Shown here in pieces: positions 23,783 to 32,491 of a stretch of DNA of 64,000 bases (positions within the stretch are counted from its first letter, which is position 1; each line of letters starts with the position of its first letter). The notes beneath the pieces are model-generated. The model had not been told where the DNA came from and searched no databases. It worked only from the letters and a program-made list of their open reading frames with translations. The stretch is from Tissierella praeacuta_A (GTDB lineage Bacteria; Bacillota; Clostridia; Tissierellales; Tissierellaceae): positions 1 through 64,000 of the forward strand of contig NZ_JBEBOY010000012.1 in assembly GCF_040396155.1 (NCBI RefSeq). The letters run 5' to 3'. Both the position numbers and the translations under genes were made by a program.

Positions 23783-25107
23783 TAAATTACCTCCCCTATT
23801 AAATCATACTCCAAATAATCTATGATTTTAACATCAATAAAATCACCTAATACTAACTCTTCTGAAGAATTAACATAAACAACTCCATCAATCTCTGGGC
23901 TATCCATATATGTCCTACCAATATAAGTATTATTATCACAAACCTCTTCTATTAAAACATTAAATATTTTTCCAACCTTACTCATCATAATATCTTCTGA
24001 TATATCTTTTTGAATCTCCATAATTTCATTTCTTCTATATTCTTTTACTTCTTCTGAAACTTGATTTGGAAAATCATAGGCAGGAGTATCCTCTTCATGA
24101 GAATAAGTAAAAACTCCTAATCTTTCAAATTTTATATCCTTAATAAAATTCAATAAATCATTAAAATCATCTTCTGTCTCACCAGGAAAGCCTACGATAA
24201 ATGTTGTTCTTATAACTATTTCTGGTATTTCTTTTCTTAATTTATTGATTAATAATGTAATGTCTTCCTTGCTTGTTCTTCTGTTCATTTTCTTTAGAAC
24301 ATTATTATTTACATGCTGTAATGGAATGTCTACATATTTAACTATTTTTTGATTATTTTTAATTGATTTAATTAGATTATCATTAAAATTATCAGGATAT
24401 AGATATAATAGTCTAATCCAAGTAATACCATCTATATTATTTAATTCATCTAATAATTTGTATAATGAATATTCACCATATAGATCAATTCCATAATCAG
24501 AAGTATTCTGACCAATTAAAATTACTTCTTTTACACCATTGGAGGATAAATATTTTACTTCATTTATTATATCTTCCATTTTTCTACTTCTATGTTTTCC
24601 TCTCAATTTAGGAATGATACAGTAGGTGCAGAAATTATCACATCCTTCGGAGATTCTAACATATTCAGTAATATTAAAATTAATTCTTTTTACTTCTTCT
24701 AAGTAATCTACATCTATATTTCCTATTTTTTTAATTCTTTGAGAATTTAATTCTAGTTCTTTAATAACAGAAGAGATTTCTTTAATATTTCCAGTACCAA
24801 TTATTACATCAATATCTGGAATCTCATCCATTAATTCTTGAGAATATCTTTCAGCTAAACAACCTGCCAATATTAAATATTTACAATTACCTTCATTTTT
24901 ATATCTAGTCATTTCCCAAATAGTTTCTATAGATTCCTCTTTTGCTTTTTCTATAAAACCACATGTATTTACAATAATAATATTTGCTTCATCTAATGAA
25001 TTAGCCCTTATATAGTTATTATTTTTTAATATACTCATCATTAACTCTGAATCTATTTCATTTTTTGCACAGCCTAAAGTAACAATATAAATTTTTTCTG
25101 ATTTCAT
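23782..25107 (-). CDS. rimO: Ribosomal protein S12 methylthiotransferase RimO
   Basis: Radical SAM methylthiotransferase that modifies an aspartate of ribosomal protein S12, paralogous to MiaB at the left end of the window. From ATG 25107 (441 aa) the auxiliary-cluster cysteines are C13 (LGCAKNEIDSE), C49 (NTCGF) and C83 (GCLAERY). The radical SAM cysteines are C156, C160 and C163 (GCDNFCTYC), followed by IPKLRGKHRSR, which is characteristic of RimO, and a C-terminal TRAM domain. An in-frame TTG at 25125 falls upstream of the AAGGAGAG ribosome site and is rejected. It starts 2 nt after the ftsK stop. Confidence 0.94.
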   Translation of the reverse strand: MKSEKIYIVTLGCAKNEIDSELMMSILKNNNYIRANSLDEANIIIVNTCGFIEKAKEESIETIWEMTRYKNEGNCKYLILAGCLAERYSQELMDEIPDIDVIIGTGNIKEISSVIKELELNSQRIKKIGNIDVDYLEEVKRINFNITEYVRISEGCDNFCTYCIIPKLRGKHRSRKMEDIINEVKYLSSNGVKEVILIGQNTSDYGIDLYGEYSLYKLLDELNNIDGITWIRLLYLYPDNFNDNLIKSIKNNQKIVKYVDIPLQHVNNNVLKKMNRRTSKEDITLLINKLRKEIPEIVIRTTFIVGFPGETEDDFNDLLNFIKDIKFERLGVFTYSHEEDTPAYDFPNQVSEEVKEYRRNEIMEIQKDISEDIMMSKVGKIFNVLIEEVCDNNTYIGRTYMDSPEIDGVVYVNSSEELVLGDFIDVKIIDYLEYDLIGEVI

Positions 25108-25108
25108 C

Positions 25109-27292
25109 CTATCTCTCCTTAGCAATTGACTCTAAATCTTCTGGTGATAATAGTACTTTTCTAGGTTTACTGCCCTCATATCCTCCTATTATACCCCTTT
25201 CTTCCATTTCATCTACTATTCTTGCAGCTCTTGCATAACCAATTTTTAGTCTTCTTTGAAGTAAAGATATTGAAGCCTGTCCTTCTTCTACAACTAAAGA
25301 TATGGCCGTTGGCAAGAGTTCATCACTATCGTTAAAATATATTTCCTTTGGATTTTCTACTACTTCAATAATATCTTCATTATATTCCGTTATATATTGG
25401 GTTTTAAGAGAATTAACCACGGCCTCTACCTCTTCATCTGATATAAAAGCACCTTGCAACCTAGAAGGCTTAGAATAAAACGACGGATAAAACAACATAT
25501 CTCCTTTACCTAAAAGCTTTTCAGCTCCTGCCATATCTAAAATGGTTCTGGAATCTACTTGTGATGATACAGCAAAAGATATTCTTGAAGGTATATTGGC
25601 CTTTATAGTACCAGTTATAACATCTACAGAAGGTCTTTGAGTGGCTACAATGAGATACATTCCTGCAGCACGAGCCATTTGGGCAAGCCTGCAAATATAG
25701 TCTTCTATTTCTTGTGCTGCAACCATCATTAAATCTGCTAATTCATCAATTATTATGACTATTGTAGGTAGAACTTCTTCTTTATTATCTTTAAATTTGT
25801 TATTATAAGATTTTATATCCCTAACATTGTTCTGGGCAAATAATTTATATCTTTTTTCCATCTCAGTTACAGCCCAATTAAGAGCAAAGGCAGCTTTTTT
25901 TGCATCAGTTACCACTGGGATTAATAAATGAGGAATACCATTATATATATTTAATTCTACCATTTTAGGATCTATTAGTAGTAGCTTAACATCATCTGGA
26001 GATGATTTATATAGAATACTCATAATTATAGTATTAATACAAACAGATTTTCCTGAACCTGTAGCTCCAGCTATGAGTAAATGTGGCATTTTATCAATAG
26101 TAGATACTATTACATTACCCGATACATCTTTTCCAAGAGCTAAGGGAATAGGAGAATCAAGAGTATTATATGCCTCTGAAGCAATGATCTCTTTAAGTAA
26201 TACGCTGCTTTTTACCTTATTAGGAACTTCAATACCTACAGCTGCTTTACCAGGTATGGGCGCTTCGATTCGAATATCAGATGAAGCTAGGCTTAAAGAT
26301 ATATTATCAGATAATGATACTATTCTACTGAGTTTAATTCCTGGTGAAGGTTGTAGCTCATAACAAGTAATAGTAGGTCCTTTATTAATTTGAGTAATTG
26401 TAGCATCAATTCCAAAGTTTCTCATGGTTTCTTCTATTATTTTAGCATTATTCAGCATCTCTTTTTTATCATCATTATCTTGATTGGATATTGGAGATTT
26501 TAATAAAGACAAAGATGGTATATTATATGTAGAAATATAATTCTTATTTTGTTTATTTTTTATTTCAATATCGATATTACTTACTTCTTCTTTAATATCT
26601 GTTTCTTTTATATTTTCCTTTCCTTGACTTTTAGCATAATCTAAGATTTTAATATCTTTTTTAGTATCTTTCTTAATATCCTGTTGATTTATTTCAGATT
26701 TTACTTCATTTATTATTTTAGGTTTATGTGCTTTTTTTTCTCGTTTTTTCTCTACATTGTTAAAGAGTAAGAAAATGTCTTTAATCTTAATATTTGTTAT
26801 AAATAAAGTATTTATTATTATAATAAATGTTAGAACAAGATAAGAGCCTATTGGACCAAATAATTTATAGATAAAAAAACCAAAGAAACTACCTATTATT
26901 CCTCCACCTTTTCCCATCTGGCTTAATATAACAGAATTATCGATTCTATCAAGAAATTTATAATCAAAAGGATTTATTCCATCAAGCATAATTAATATAC
27001 TCAAGAGGATAAATCCCATGGATAGAATCATTTTTCCTTCCATATAATTATAATCATCTAAGATAAAGATAATTCCAGAAGCTATTATAATTAAAGGAAA
27101 AAAATAAGCCCCAAATCCCATAAGCGAAAAAGTAGTGCCCTTAATTATAGAACCCATTATACCCATGTTAAAGCTAAACAAACTGACCATTGATAATACA
27201 CCTAATGCAACAATAATTATTCCTATAATATCTCTATTATATTTATCTTTTGCCTGAGTTTTTTTAGCTGTTTTCTTTTTACCATTTTTCAA
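25109..27292 (-). CDS. ftsK: DNA translocase FtsK/SpoIIIE
   Basis: 727-aa membrane-anchored DNA pump for chromosome segregation at division or sporulation septa. About four membrane helices (residues 22-170) are followed by a Lys/Glu-rich linker (about 175-260). The RecA-like motor has Walker A GATGSGKSV (about 408-416), IDPKMVELN, IVIIIDELADLMM and the conserved DSRTILDMAGAEKLLGKGDM. A C-terminal gamma winged helix (SLLQRRLKIGYARAARIVDE) reads DNA polarity. TTG 27292 follows GAGGTG by 6 nt. tepA lies upstream on the same strand, matching the B. subtilis spoIIIE neighbourhood. Confidence 0.95.
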   Translation of the reverse strand: MKNGKKKTAKKTQAKDKYNRDIIGIIIVALGVLSMVSLFSFNMGIMGSIIKGTTFSLMGFGAYFFPLIIIASGIIFILDDYNYMEGKMILSMGFILLSILIMLDGINPFDYKFLDRIDNSVILSQMGKGGGIIGSFFGFFIYKLFGPIGSYLVLTFIIIINTLFITNIKIKDIFLLFNNVEKKREKKAHKPKIINEVKSEINQQDIKKDTKKDIKILDYAKSQGKENIKETDIKEEVSNIDIEIKNKQNKNYISTYNIPSLSLLKSPISNQDNDDKKEMLNNAKIIEETMRNFGIDATITQINKGPTITCYELQPSPGIKLSRIVSLSDNISLSLASSDIRIEAPIPGKAAVGIEVPNKVKSSVLLKEIIASEAYNTLDSPIPLALGKDVSGNVIVSTIDKMPHLLIAGATGSGKSVCINTIIMSILYKSSPDDVKLLLIDPKMVELNIYNGIPHLLIPVVTDAKKAAFALNWAVTEMEKRYKLFAQNNVRDIKSYNNKFKDNKEEVLPTIVIIIDELADLMMVAAQEIEDYICRLAQMARAAGMYLIVATQRPSVDVITGTIKANIPSRISFAVSSQVDSRTILDMAGAEKLLGKGDMLFYPSFYSKPSRLQGAFISDEEVEAVVNSLKTQYITEYNEDIIEVVENPKEIYFNDSDELLPTAISLVVEEGQASISLLQRRLKIGYARAARIVDEMEERGIIGGYEGSKPRKVLLSPEDLESIAKER

Positions 27293-27439
27293 TTAGTTCA
27301 CCTCGATTTTAACTATAATAGATAATAAACTTATGTTATTTAGATATTATTGCAATAATTTGGAATAATAAAGTTTTAGAAAAACTCCCCCTTTTAAAGT
27401 ACATGCTGTAGTTATTATAGCATAATTTAGAGTTCTATT

Positions 27440-28138
27440 CTATTTATTTTTCTCTTCCATCATATTATTGAGTTTTTTTAAAGCTGTTGAAAAGCCCCCT
27501 ACTTCATCAATTAATTTATATTTTACAGCTTCCTCTCCTACTAATATAGTTCCAACGTCATTGGCAATTTCGTCTGTTGAATACATTAACTCAGTTAAAG
27601 TTTCTTTATCTATCTCTGAAGTTCTCAAAATAAAATTTATTATCCTTTGTTGCATCTTTTGAAAATATCTAAAGGTTTGTGGAACTCCAATGACTAAACC
27701 TGTAGTTCTAATAGGATGTACAGTCATAGTTGCAGTAGGCACAATGAAAGAATAATCAGTTGAAGTTGCCAATGGTACCCCAATACTATGTCCTCCTCCT
27801 AAAACTAAAGATACTTTAGGTTTATCTACAGAATTTATTAATTCAGAAAGGGCCAATCCAGCTTCTACATCTCCTCCTACTGTATTTAGAATAATAAAGA
27901 TTCCCTCAATTTTAGGATCTTGTTGCGCAGCTATTAATAATGGAATAATATGTTCATATTTAGTAGCTTTTTTATCATTAGGAGAAATGGTATGCCCTTC
28001 TATTTCTCCTATAATAGATATGAATTGAATATTGTTTTTAATTTCTGGAATATTTGTAGTACCTATTTCTTTAATATTCTCTAGTTTTTTTTCTTCAACT
28101 GGAGAATTATCTTCTTTTTCTTTGTCTTTCTTATCCAT
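27440..28138 (-). CDS. tepA: ClpP-like serine protease TepA
   Basis: 232-aa cytoplasmic ClpP/crotonase-fold protease of the TepA (YmfB) group, proposed in Bacillus to clear exported pre-proteins or act in germination. The predicted nucleophile is S118 in GGGHSIGV and the histidine H141 in MTVHPIRTTG. The oxyanion-loop sequence NTVGGDVEAGLAL is clear. The first 30 residues are charged and likely disordered. No signal peptide is seen. In B. subtilis tepA also sits next to spoIIIE, which supports the call. Confidence 0.88.
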   Translation of the reverse strand: MDKKDKEKEDNSPVEEKKLENIKEIGTTNIPEIKNNIQFISIIGEIEGHTISPNDKKATKYEHIIPLLIAAQQDPKIEGIFIILNTVGGDVEAGLALSELINSVDKPKVSLVLGGGHSIGVPLATSTDYSFIVPTATMTVHPIRTTGLVIGVPQTFRYFQKMQQRIINFILRTSEIDKETLTELMYSTDEIANDVGTILVGEEAVKYKLIDEVGGFSTALKKLNNMMEEKNK

Positions 28139-28200
28139 ATTTTCCTCCTAAAATAGTTAGTATATATATCATTTACTTAAAAAATAATAATATTCTAACT

Positions 28201-28246
28201 AAAAGTACTATAATCTATATGATTTCATATAAATTATAGTACTTTT
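28201..28246. terminator. Long hairpin between a GNAT relic and tepA
   Basis: Arms 28201-28214 and 28233-28246 (AAAAGTACTATAAT / ATTATAGTACTTTT) continue after one mismatch with TATATG/CATATA and a 4-nt loop. It resembles a terminator left behind for the minus-strand acetyltransferase relic and insulates tepA from upstream transcription. Confidence 0.6.
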
Positions 28247-28379
28247 AAGGCTATTTTCTGCTAATTTCAAGAAAAATTATTATAATTAATTCATCATAGT
28301 AAAATGCATCTCCTAATCTTAAAGCTTATCTAAAAATAGTTTTTTGTATTATTAACTTTATTGAAAGATGTTTTTAATA

Positions 28380-28604
28380 TCACTTTGCTACACCAACAGA
28401 TTTTGGCGCTGAGTAATCAAATCCAAATTTTTTATATAATTTATCAGTGGGGATGTCTGTAATTAAACTAACATATGAGCTTTCGGGTACATTATTATCT
28501 AGGTATTTAGTTATTTCTGACATAATTAATTTACCTAATCCTTTACCTTGATATGAAGGATCAACAGCAATATCTACTATATGATAAAAACACCCTCCAT
28601 CTCC
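28380..28604 (-). pseudogene. Truncated GNAT family N-acetyltransferase
   Basis: Minus-strand reading from 28604 to the stop at 28382-28380 gives a clean GNAT C-terminal half: GDGGCFYHIVDIAVDPSYQG, then KGLGKLIMSEI, ending LYKKFGFDYSAPKSVGVAK. The acetyl-CoA pyrophosphate loop (Q/R-x-x-G-x-G/A, here YQGKGLGK) is intact. Upstream an in-frame TAG interrupts, and a frame change at about 28605-28645 is needed to continue. The N-terminal half and start are missing, so this is a pseudogene rather than a short gene. Confidence 0.75.
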
Positions 28605-28774
28605 TTTCTATCTCTTCTTCTGTTTTATATACTAGATTATATCTAATAACCTCTAATAATTAAAGGAATGATCTTATTAAATTTATTAATGAAATAAGAG
28701 ACATTATATTAAATATAATCTTTGTCATTATAGATATACCTGTATATAATAAGAAATCTTATTAAAAAATAAAA

Positions 28775-28804
28775 AAATTACATATATAAAAATATATGTA
28801 ATTT
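28775..28804 (-). terminator. Terminator of ymxH
   Basis: A perfect 12-bp stem AAATTACATATA / TATATGTAATTT (28775-28786 with 28793-28804) with a T-rich tail on the minus strand lies 20 nt past the ymxH stop. Confidence 0.75.
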
Positions 28805-28824
28805 AAAAATGATATATAAACTTG

Positions 28825-29064
28825 TTAATCTAGTTCAATAATAATCATATCGTATCCTATTTTTCTAATTGCGTCCCAAGGTATTTCTATACCATTATTG
28901 TCTAAACCTAAGATTCTAAATCCTATTTTCTTTTCTGGTGCTAATAAAGAAACTATTTTTCCTGTTTCCTCCTCAATTAAAAGGTCACTATCTATTATCA
29001 TACCAAGTCTACCACCATTATTTAAGTTTACAATTTCTTTTTGTCCTAGTTCGGTTAAACGCAT
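28825..29064 (-). CDS. PRC-barrel protein of the YlmC/YmxH family
   Basis: 79-aa protein with the small PRC-barrel fold (MRLTELGQKEIVNLNNGGRLG, then DLLIEEETGKIVSLLAPEKK and IPWDAIRKIGYDMIII). The family is widespread in spore-forming Firmicutes. B. subtilis YlmC and YmxH are members, the latter beside the M16 protease MlpA and ylxY, as in this window. The molecular role is not known. A good ribosome site precedes ATG 29064, and a small inverted repeat (29122-29140) lies upstream. Confidence 0.85.
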   Translation of the reverse strand: MRLTELGQKEIVNLNNGGRLGMIIDSDLLIEEETGKIVSLLAPEKKIGFRILGLDNNGIEIPWDAIRKIGYDMIIIELD

Positions 29065-29121
29065 AAAATCTCCTCCTAATTAACTATATTAAATAATATT
29101 AAAGATATTTTAATTTTATGC

Positions 29122-29140
29122 ATTATCATTTATGATAACA
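29122..29140. promoter_or_regulatory. Inverted repeat upstream of ymxH
   Basis: TTATCA-N4-TGATAA lies about 60 nt upstream of the ymxH start. The surrounding 19 bases match 34814-34832 at 18 positions, including the bases outside the palindrome, so this may be a shared operator. The regulator is unknown. Confidence 0.35.
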
Positions 29141-29152
29141 TCTTATTAGATA

Positions 29153-29584
29153 TCAATATCCAGAATGACCAAATCCCCCGTCACCCCTAGAAGTTTTATC
29201 TAAGTCATCAACTACTGTTAGAATAGCTTTTTCATATTTGATAAATACCATTTGTGCAATTCTATCTCCTTTATTAATAATATATGGCTCTTTGCCTAGA
29301 TTAATTAGAATTACTTTGATTTCCCCCCTATAATCACTATCTATTGTACCAATACCATTAGCTAATGTTATTCCATGATTTAAAGCTAACCCTGATCTTC
29401 CCCTAATCTGAGCTTCATATCCTTCTGGTATTGAAAGAAATAGTCCTGTTGGTACTAATATCCTGTCAAATGGATTAAGCTCCATAGAATCCTGAATATT
29501 CGCTTGTAAGTCTAGACCTGCTGCTCCATTTGTTTTATATTCTGGTAATTGAAATTGAGATTTATTTATTACTTTTACTTTCAT
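29153..29584 (-). CDS. dut: Deoxyuridine 5'-triphosphate nucleotidohydrolase (trimeric dUTPase)
   Basis: Hydrolyses dUTP to dUMP, limiting uracil in DNA and feeding dTMP synthesis. From ATG 29584 (143 aa) all five trimeric dUTPase motifs are present: AAGLDLQA (I), RGRSGLA at 61-67 (II), GTIDSDYRGE at 79-88 (III), KGDRIAQMV (IV) and the C-terminal P-loop-like RGDGGFGHSG (V). GTG 29593 is only 2 nt from GGAG and is rejected as start. It lies between the M16 protease and ymxH genes. Confidence 0.95.
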   Translation of the reverse strand: MKVKVINKSQFQLPEYKTNGAAGLDLQANIQDSMELNPFDRILVPTGLFLSIPEGYEAQIRGRSGLALNHGITLANGIGTIDSDYRGEIKVILINLGKEPYIINKGDRIAQMVFIKYEKAILTVVDDLDKTSRGDGGFGHSGY

Positions 29585-29599
29585 ATTAATCACGCTCCA

Positions 29600-30871
29600 T
29601 TAAAATAAGATATTTTTTATTTCTTCTTCCACTATATCTTGATTATTAATATCTCCAACATATGCGATATTAATTGTTGCTTTGTTAAATACAATTTTTA
29701 TTATTTCTTCTATATCATTTAAACTTACTTTATCAATTTTATTTAATATTTCATCAGGAGATTGTATTCTATTAAAAATCAATAAAGATTTTCCTATTTC
29801 ATACATTCTACTAAATGTTCCTTCCATACCAAGAACATAACTGCTTTTTAGTTGTTCTTTTGATTTTTCTAATTCATTTTTAGATATTAAATTTTTTCTA
29901 ATATCATCAATTTCCTTTCCTATGCATTTTACTGTTTTCAATAATTGAGATGGATGTAAACCAGTATATATAGTCAATGTCCCTGTATTTCTATAAGATG
30001 ATAGATATGATTCAATAGCATAAGCTAGTCCCAAATCTTCTCGTATATTCTGAAAGAGTCTTGAACTCATACTACCTCCAAAAATATTATTTAATACTAA
30101 TAATGCTTCCATATCTTCAGAAATAATTGGCAATCCTTCCATACCAATACAAAAATTTAACTGCTCAGTATCTTTATTAATACCTTTTAATTTATTGTTG
30201 AAATTATGATTATCATTAATCTTACTAATACCTTTACTAGAACTATTAAAGTTTCCAAAATAATAGTTTAACATTTTAAGAACTTCCTTGGTATCTATAT
30301 TACCAGCCAACGATATGATTATATTTTCAGGATTATAGTTATTAAAGAAATAATTAACAAGTGCCTGTCTATTTAATTTTTTAACACTTTCCTCTGTACC
30401 TAATATAGGACGCCCCAATGATGTACTTTCAAACATTATTTCATTTAGTAGCTCGCTAACCATATCCTCTGGGGAATCTAAATACATATTTATTTCCTCG
30501 GATATTACTGCTTTCTCTTTTTCAATATCTGATTCTGAGAATTTTGAGTTAGTTATCATATCTGCCAATACATCTATTGCTATATCTATATGATTATATA
30601 GAACTTTTACATAGTAGCAGGTACTCTCCTTACCAGTAAAAGCATTTAATTGACCACCTATATTATCTATTGCTTCTGCAATATCCTTAGCTGTTCTTTT
30701 CCCTGTGCCCTTAAACAACATATGCTCTATAAAATGTGAAACCCCATTATTATGCTTGTCCTCTTTCGCAGAGCCATTATCGATTATAATTCCAATGGAA
30801 ACAGAGTTGACATAAGGAATCTTTTCCATGACAACTCTTATACCATTATTTAATTTATCTATTATATACAT
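29600..30871 (-). CDS. M16 family zinc metalloprotease (MlpA/YmxG-like)
   Basis: 423-aa pitrilysin/processing-peptidase relative. The inverted zinc motif H46-F-I-E49-H50 and the downstream acidic residue in EKAVISEEINMY are intact. The second, inactive-type half follows (SLAGNIDTKEVLKMLNYYFG, GGSMSSRLFQNIREDLGLAY). ATG 30871 is chosen: TTG 30883 lies within GGAGGAG. B. subtilis MlpA (YmxG) sits in the same pnp-ylxY-mlpA-ymxH cluster. Its substrate is unknown. Confidence 0.9.
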   Translation of the reverse strand: MYIIDKLNNGIRVVMEKIPYVNSVSIGIIIDNGSAKEDKHNNGVSHFIEHMLFKGTGKRTAKDIAEAIDNIGGQLNAFTGKESTCYYVKVLYNHIDIAIDVLADMITNSKFSESDIEKEKAVISEEINMYLDSPEDMVSELLNEIMFESTSLGRPILGTEESVKKLNRQALVNYFFNNYNPENIIISLAGNIDTKEVLKMLNYYFGNFNSSSKGISKINDNHNFNNKLKGINKDTEQLNFCIGMEGLPIISEDMEALLVLNNIFGGSMSSRLFQNIREDLGLAYAIESYLSSYRNTGTLTIYTGLHPSQLLKTVKCIGKEIDDIRKNLISKNELEKSKEQLKSSYVLGMEGTFSRMYEIGKSLLIFNRIQSPDEILNKIDKVSLNDIEEIIKIVFNKATINIAYVGDINNQDIVEEEIKNILF

Positions 30872-30888
30872 ATTCTCCTCCAATATTG

Positions 30889-31602
30889 CTAATCGTTTTT
30901 TATTACATCACTTATTGTACCAATTTTATAACCATTTTGATATAGGTAATTTATTATTTCTGGCAATGCCTTAACTGTTTCCTCAGTTGGATGCATTAAA
31001 ACTATTGCAGAATTATGTATCTTTGAAGTAACCCTTTTAACAATTACATCTTTTGTACTGTCATCTCTCCAGTCAATCGTATCTACACTCCACATTATAA
31101 GCTCATATCCTAAATCTTTTGTTGCATTTACTGTATTATCATTATACGCACCTGATGGTGGTGCAAAATATTTTGAATCAATATCCAATGTTTCTTTAAT
31201 TATATTATGAGCTTTCATTATTTCTTCTTTGTTTTTATCATAAGATAATTTGTCATAATCAATATGACTATATCCATGATTTCCAATTTCATGCTTATCA
31301 TCATATATCATTTTTAAAATTTCAGCATTCTTTTCTGCCCATTTGCCAGTTACAAAATATGTAATTTTAATATCGTTTTTTTTAAATATTTCTAACATAT
31401 TTGGTATATGCTCATTTCCCCAGTCAACATTACAAGCAAAGGCTACTATTTTATCATCAATATTTCCTTGATAGTATACATCAGAATTAAAAGTTTCTTT
31501 AGTCTTACTATGAACCTTTAAAATAGTAAAAGTTACTATAAGTAATATTAAAACAATTAAAATAGTTAATAAGGTCTTTTTATTCACAATAACTAATCTC
31601 AT
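30889..31602 (-). CDS. Polysaccharide deacetylase-like protein (YlxY family)
   Basis: 237-aa secreted or membrane-anchored NodB-fold protein with an N-terminal membrane segment (about 9-29). Recognisable NodB motifs are HGYSHIDY (motif 2), APPSGAY (motif 3), WSVDTIDW (motif 4) and IVLMHPT (motif 5). Motif 1, normally TFDDG, is FACNVDWGNE, keeping one aspartate and losing the other. This is typical of the YlxY/sporulation-associated group, whose deacetylase activity is doubtful. It lies directly upstream of the M16 protease gene, as in B. subtilis. Confidence 0.87.
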   Translation of the reverse strand: MRLVIVNKKTLLTILIVLILLIVTFTILKVHSKTKETFNSDVYYQGNIDDKIVAFACNVDWGNEHIPNMLEIFKKNDIKITYFVTGKWAEKNAEILKMIYDDKHEIGNHGYSHIDYDKLSYDKNKEEIMKAHNIIKETLDIDSKYFAPPSGAYNDNTVNATKDLGYELIMWSVDTIDWRDDSTKDVIVKRVTSKIHNSAIVLMHPTEETVKALPEIINYLYQNGYKIGTISDVIKND

Positions 31603-31827
31603 ATATATCCCTCCAATATCTTATATAGTTATATATATTCGAAAGTTAGTAAATTATCCTTAAAATAAAGCAGAGAAACTACTTTTATAGTTTCCCTTTC
31701 ATGGAATAACTAATTCCCATTTAAAATAAAATTTTATCATATAAAAAATCATATACTTTTAATTATAATAAGTTTTTCATCATTAAAGCAACCTGCATAA
31801 TGAAAAAACACTAATATAAATATATCT

Positions 31828-32472
31828 TTATTTCCTTTGACCATATGTTTTAAATTTTTCTTCCATTAAAGTCATTTCCTCTTTTGATAATATAACAGGA
31901 TCACCTATACATTTAGTTCTATAATAAAGTTCTGCACAGTATTCTATTTCCTCTGTAATATTAAAAGTATTTAATAAATCATTTGAACCTGCTAGTAGTC
32001 CATGATTTGCTAATAAAACTGCCTTTCTATTTTTCATCGCTTCAAAAGCATTTTCTGCAAGCTCTTTAGTACCATAGGTAGCATACTCAGCACATCTTAC
32101 ATTTGAGCCTGCTAAGGCCACCATATAGTGAACCGGAGGCAATGTCCAATTCAAACAAGCTAAAGTAGTTGCATACATAGTATGAGTGTGAATAATAGCA
32201 TTTATATCATTTCTTCTTTCATAAAAAACTCTATGCATTTCAACTTCGCTTGATGGTTTTTTATCTCCATCTACCTGTTCACCATTGATATTCATTATAA
32301 CCACATCTTCTACTCTAGTTTTAAAATAATCAATACCAGTGGGACTTATAGCAAAAAGATTTTTCTCTCTATTATATATACTTAAATTTCCTCCTGTACC
32401 CTTAGTTAAACCAGAAGTTAAAAGTTTTTTTCCATACTCTACTATTTGCTCTCTTTCTTCTTTCATCAACAT
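31828..32472 (-). CDS. Class II aldolase (fuculose-phosphate aldolase family; probable 5-methylthioribulose-1-phosphate aldolase)
   Basis: 214-aa zinc aldolase of the FucA/AraD family. The active-site glutamate is E76 (SSEVEMH) and zinc ligands are H95 and H97 (IIHTHTMYA), with a third histidine in ANHGLL. Substrate cannot be read from motifs alone. As the last gene of the mtnA-mtnP-MegL-like-aldolase series it most likely cleaves 5-methylthioribulose-1-phosphate to dihydroxyacetone phosphate and 2-methylthioacetaldehyde, as in the DHAP shunt described in Rhodospirillum rubrum and some E. coli. No fucose or rhamnose gene is nearby. The ribosome site before ATG 32472 is weak. Confidence 0.85.
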   Translation of the reverse strand: MLMKEEREQIVEYGKKLLTSGLTKGTGGNLSIYNREKNLFAISPTGIDYFKTRVEDVVIMNINGEQVDGDKKPSSEVEMHRVFYERRNDINAIIHTHTMYATTLACLNWTLPPVHYMVALAGSNVRCAEYATYGTKELAENAFEAMKNRKAVLLANHGLLAGSNDLLNTFNITEEIEYCAELYYRTKCIGDPVILSKEEMTLMEEKFKTYGQRK

Positions 32473-32491
32473 ATAAACTATTCATCCTCTC

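Larger units (their letters stand above)
28139..28824. other. 686-bp stretch with no intact gene
   Basis: Contains a long hairpin (28201-28246), the 3' part of a decayed acetyltransferase gene (28380-28604) and the ymxH terminator (28775-28804). The remainder is AT-rich without a supported frame. Confidence 0.7.

Noticed and set aside
31670..31700. Hairpin GAAACTA/TAGTTTC downstream of the aldolase gene as its terminator
   Set aside because: The stem is short, the T-run is interrupted and the distance from the stop is over 120 nt. Support is too weak.
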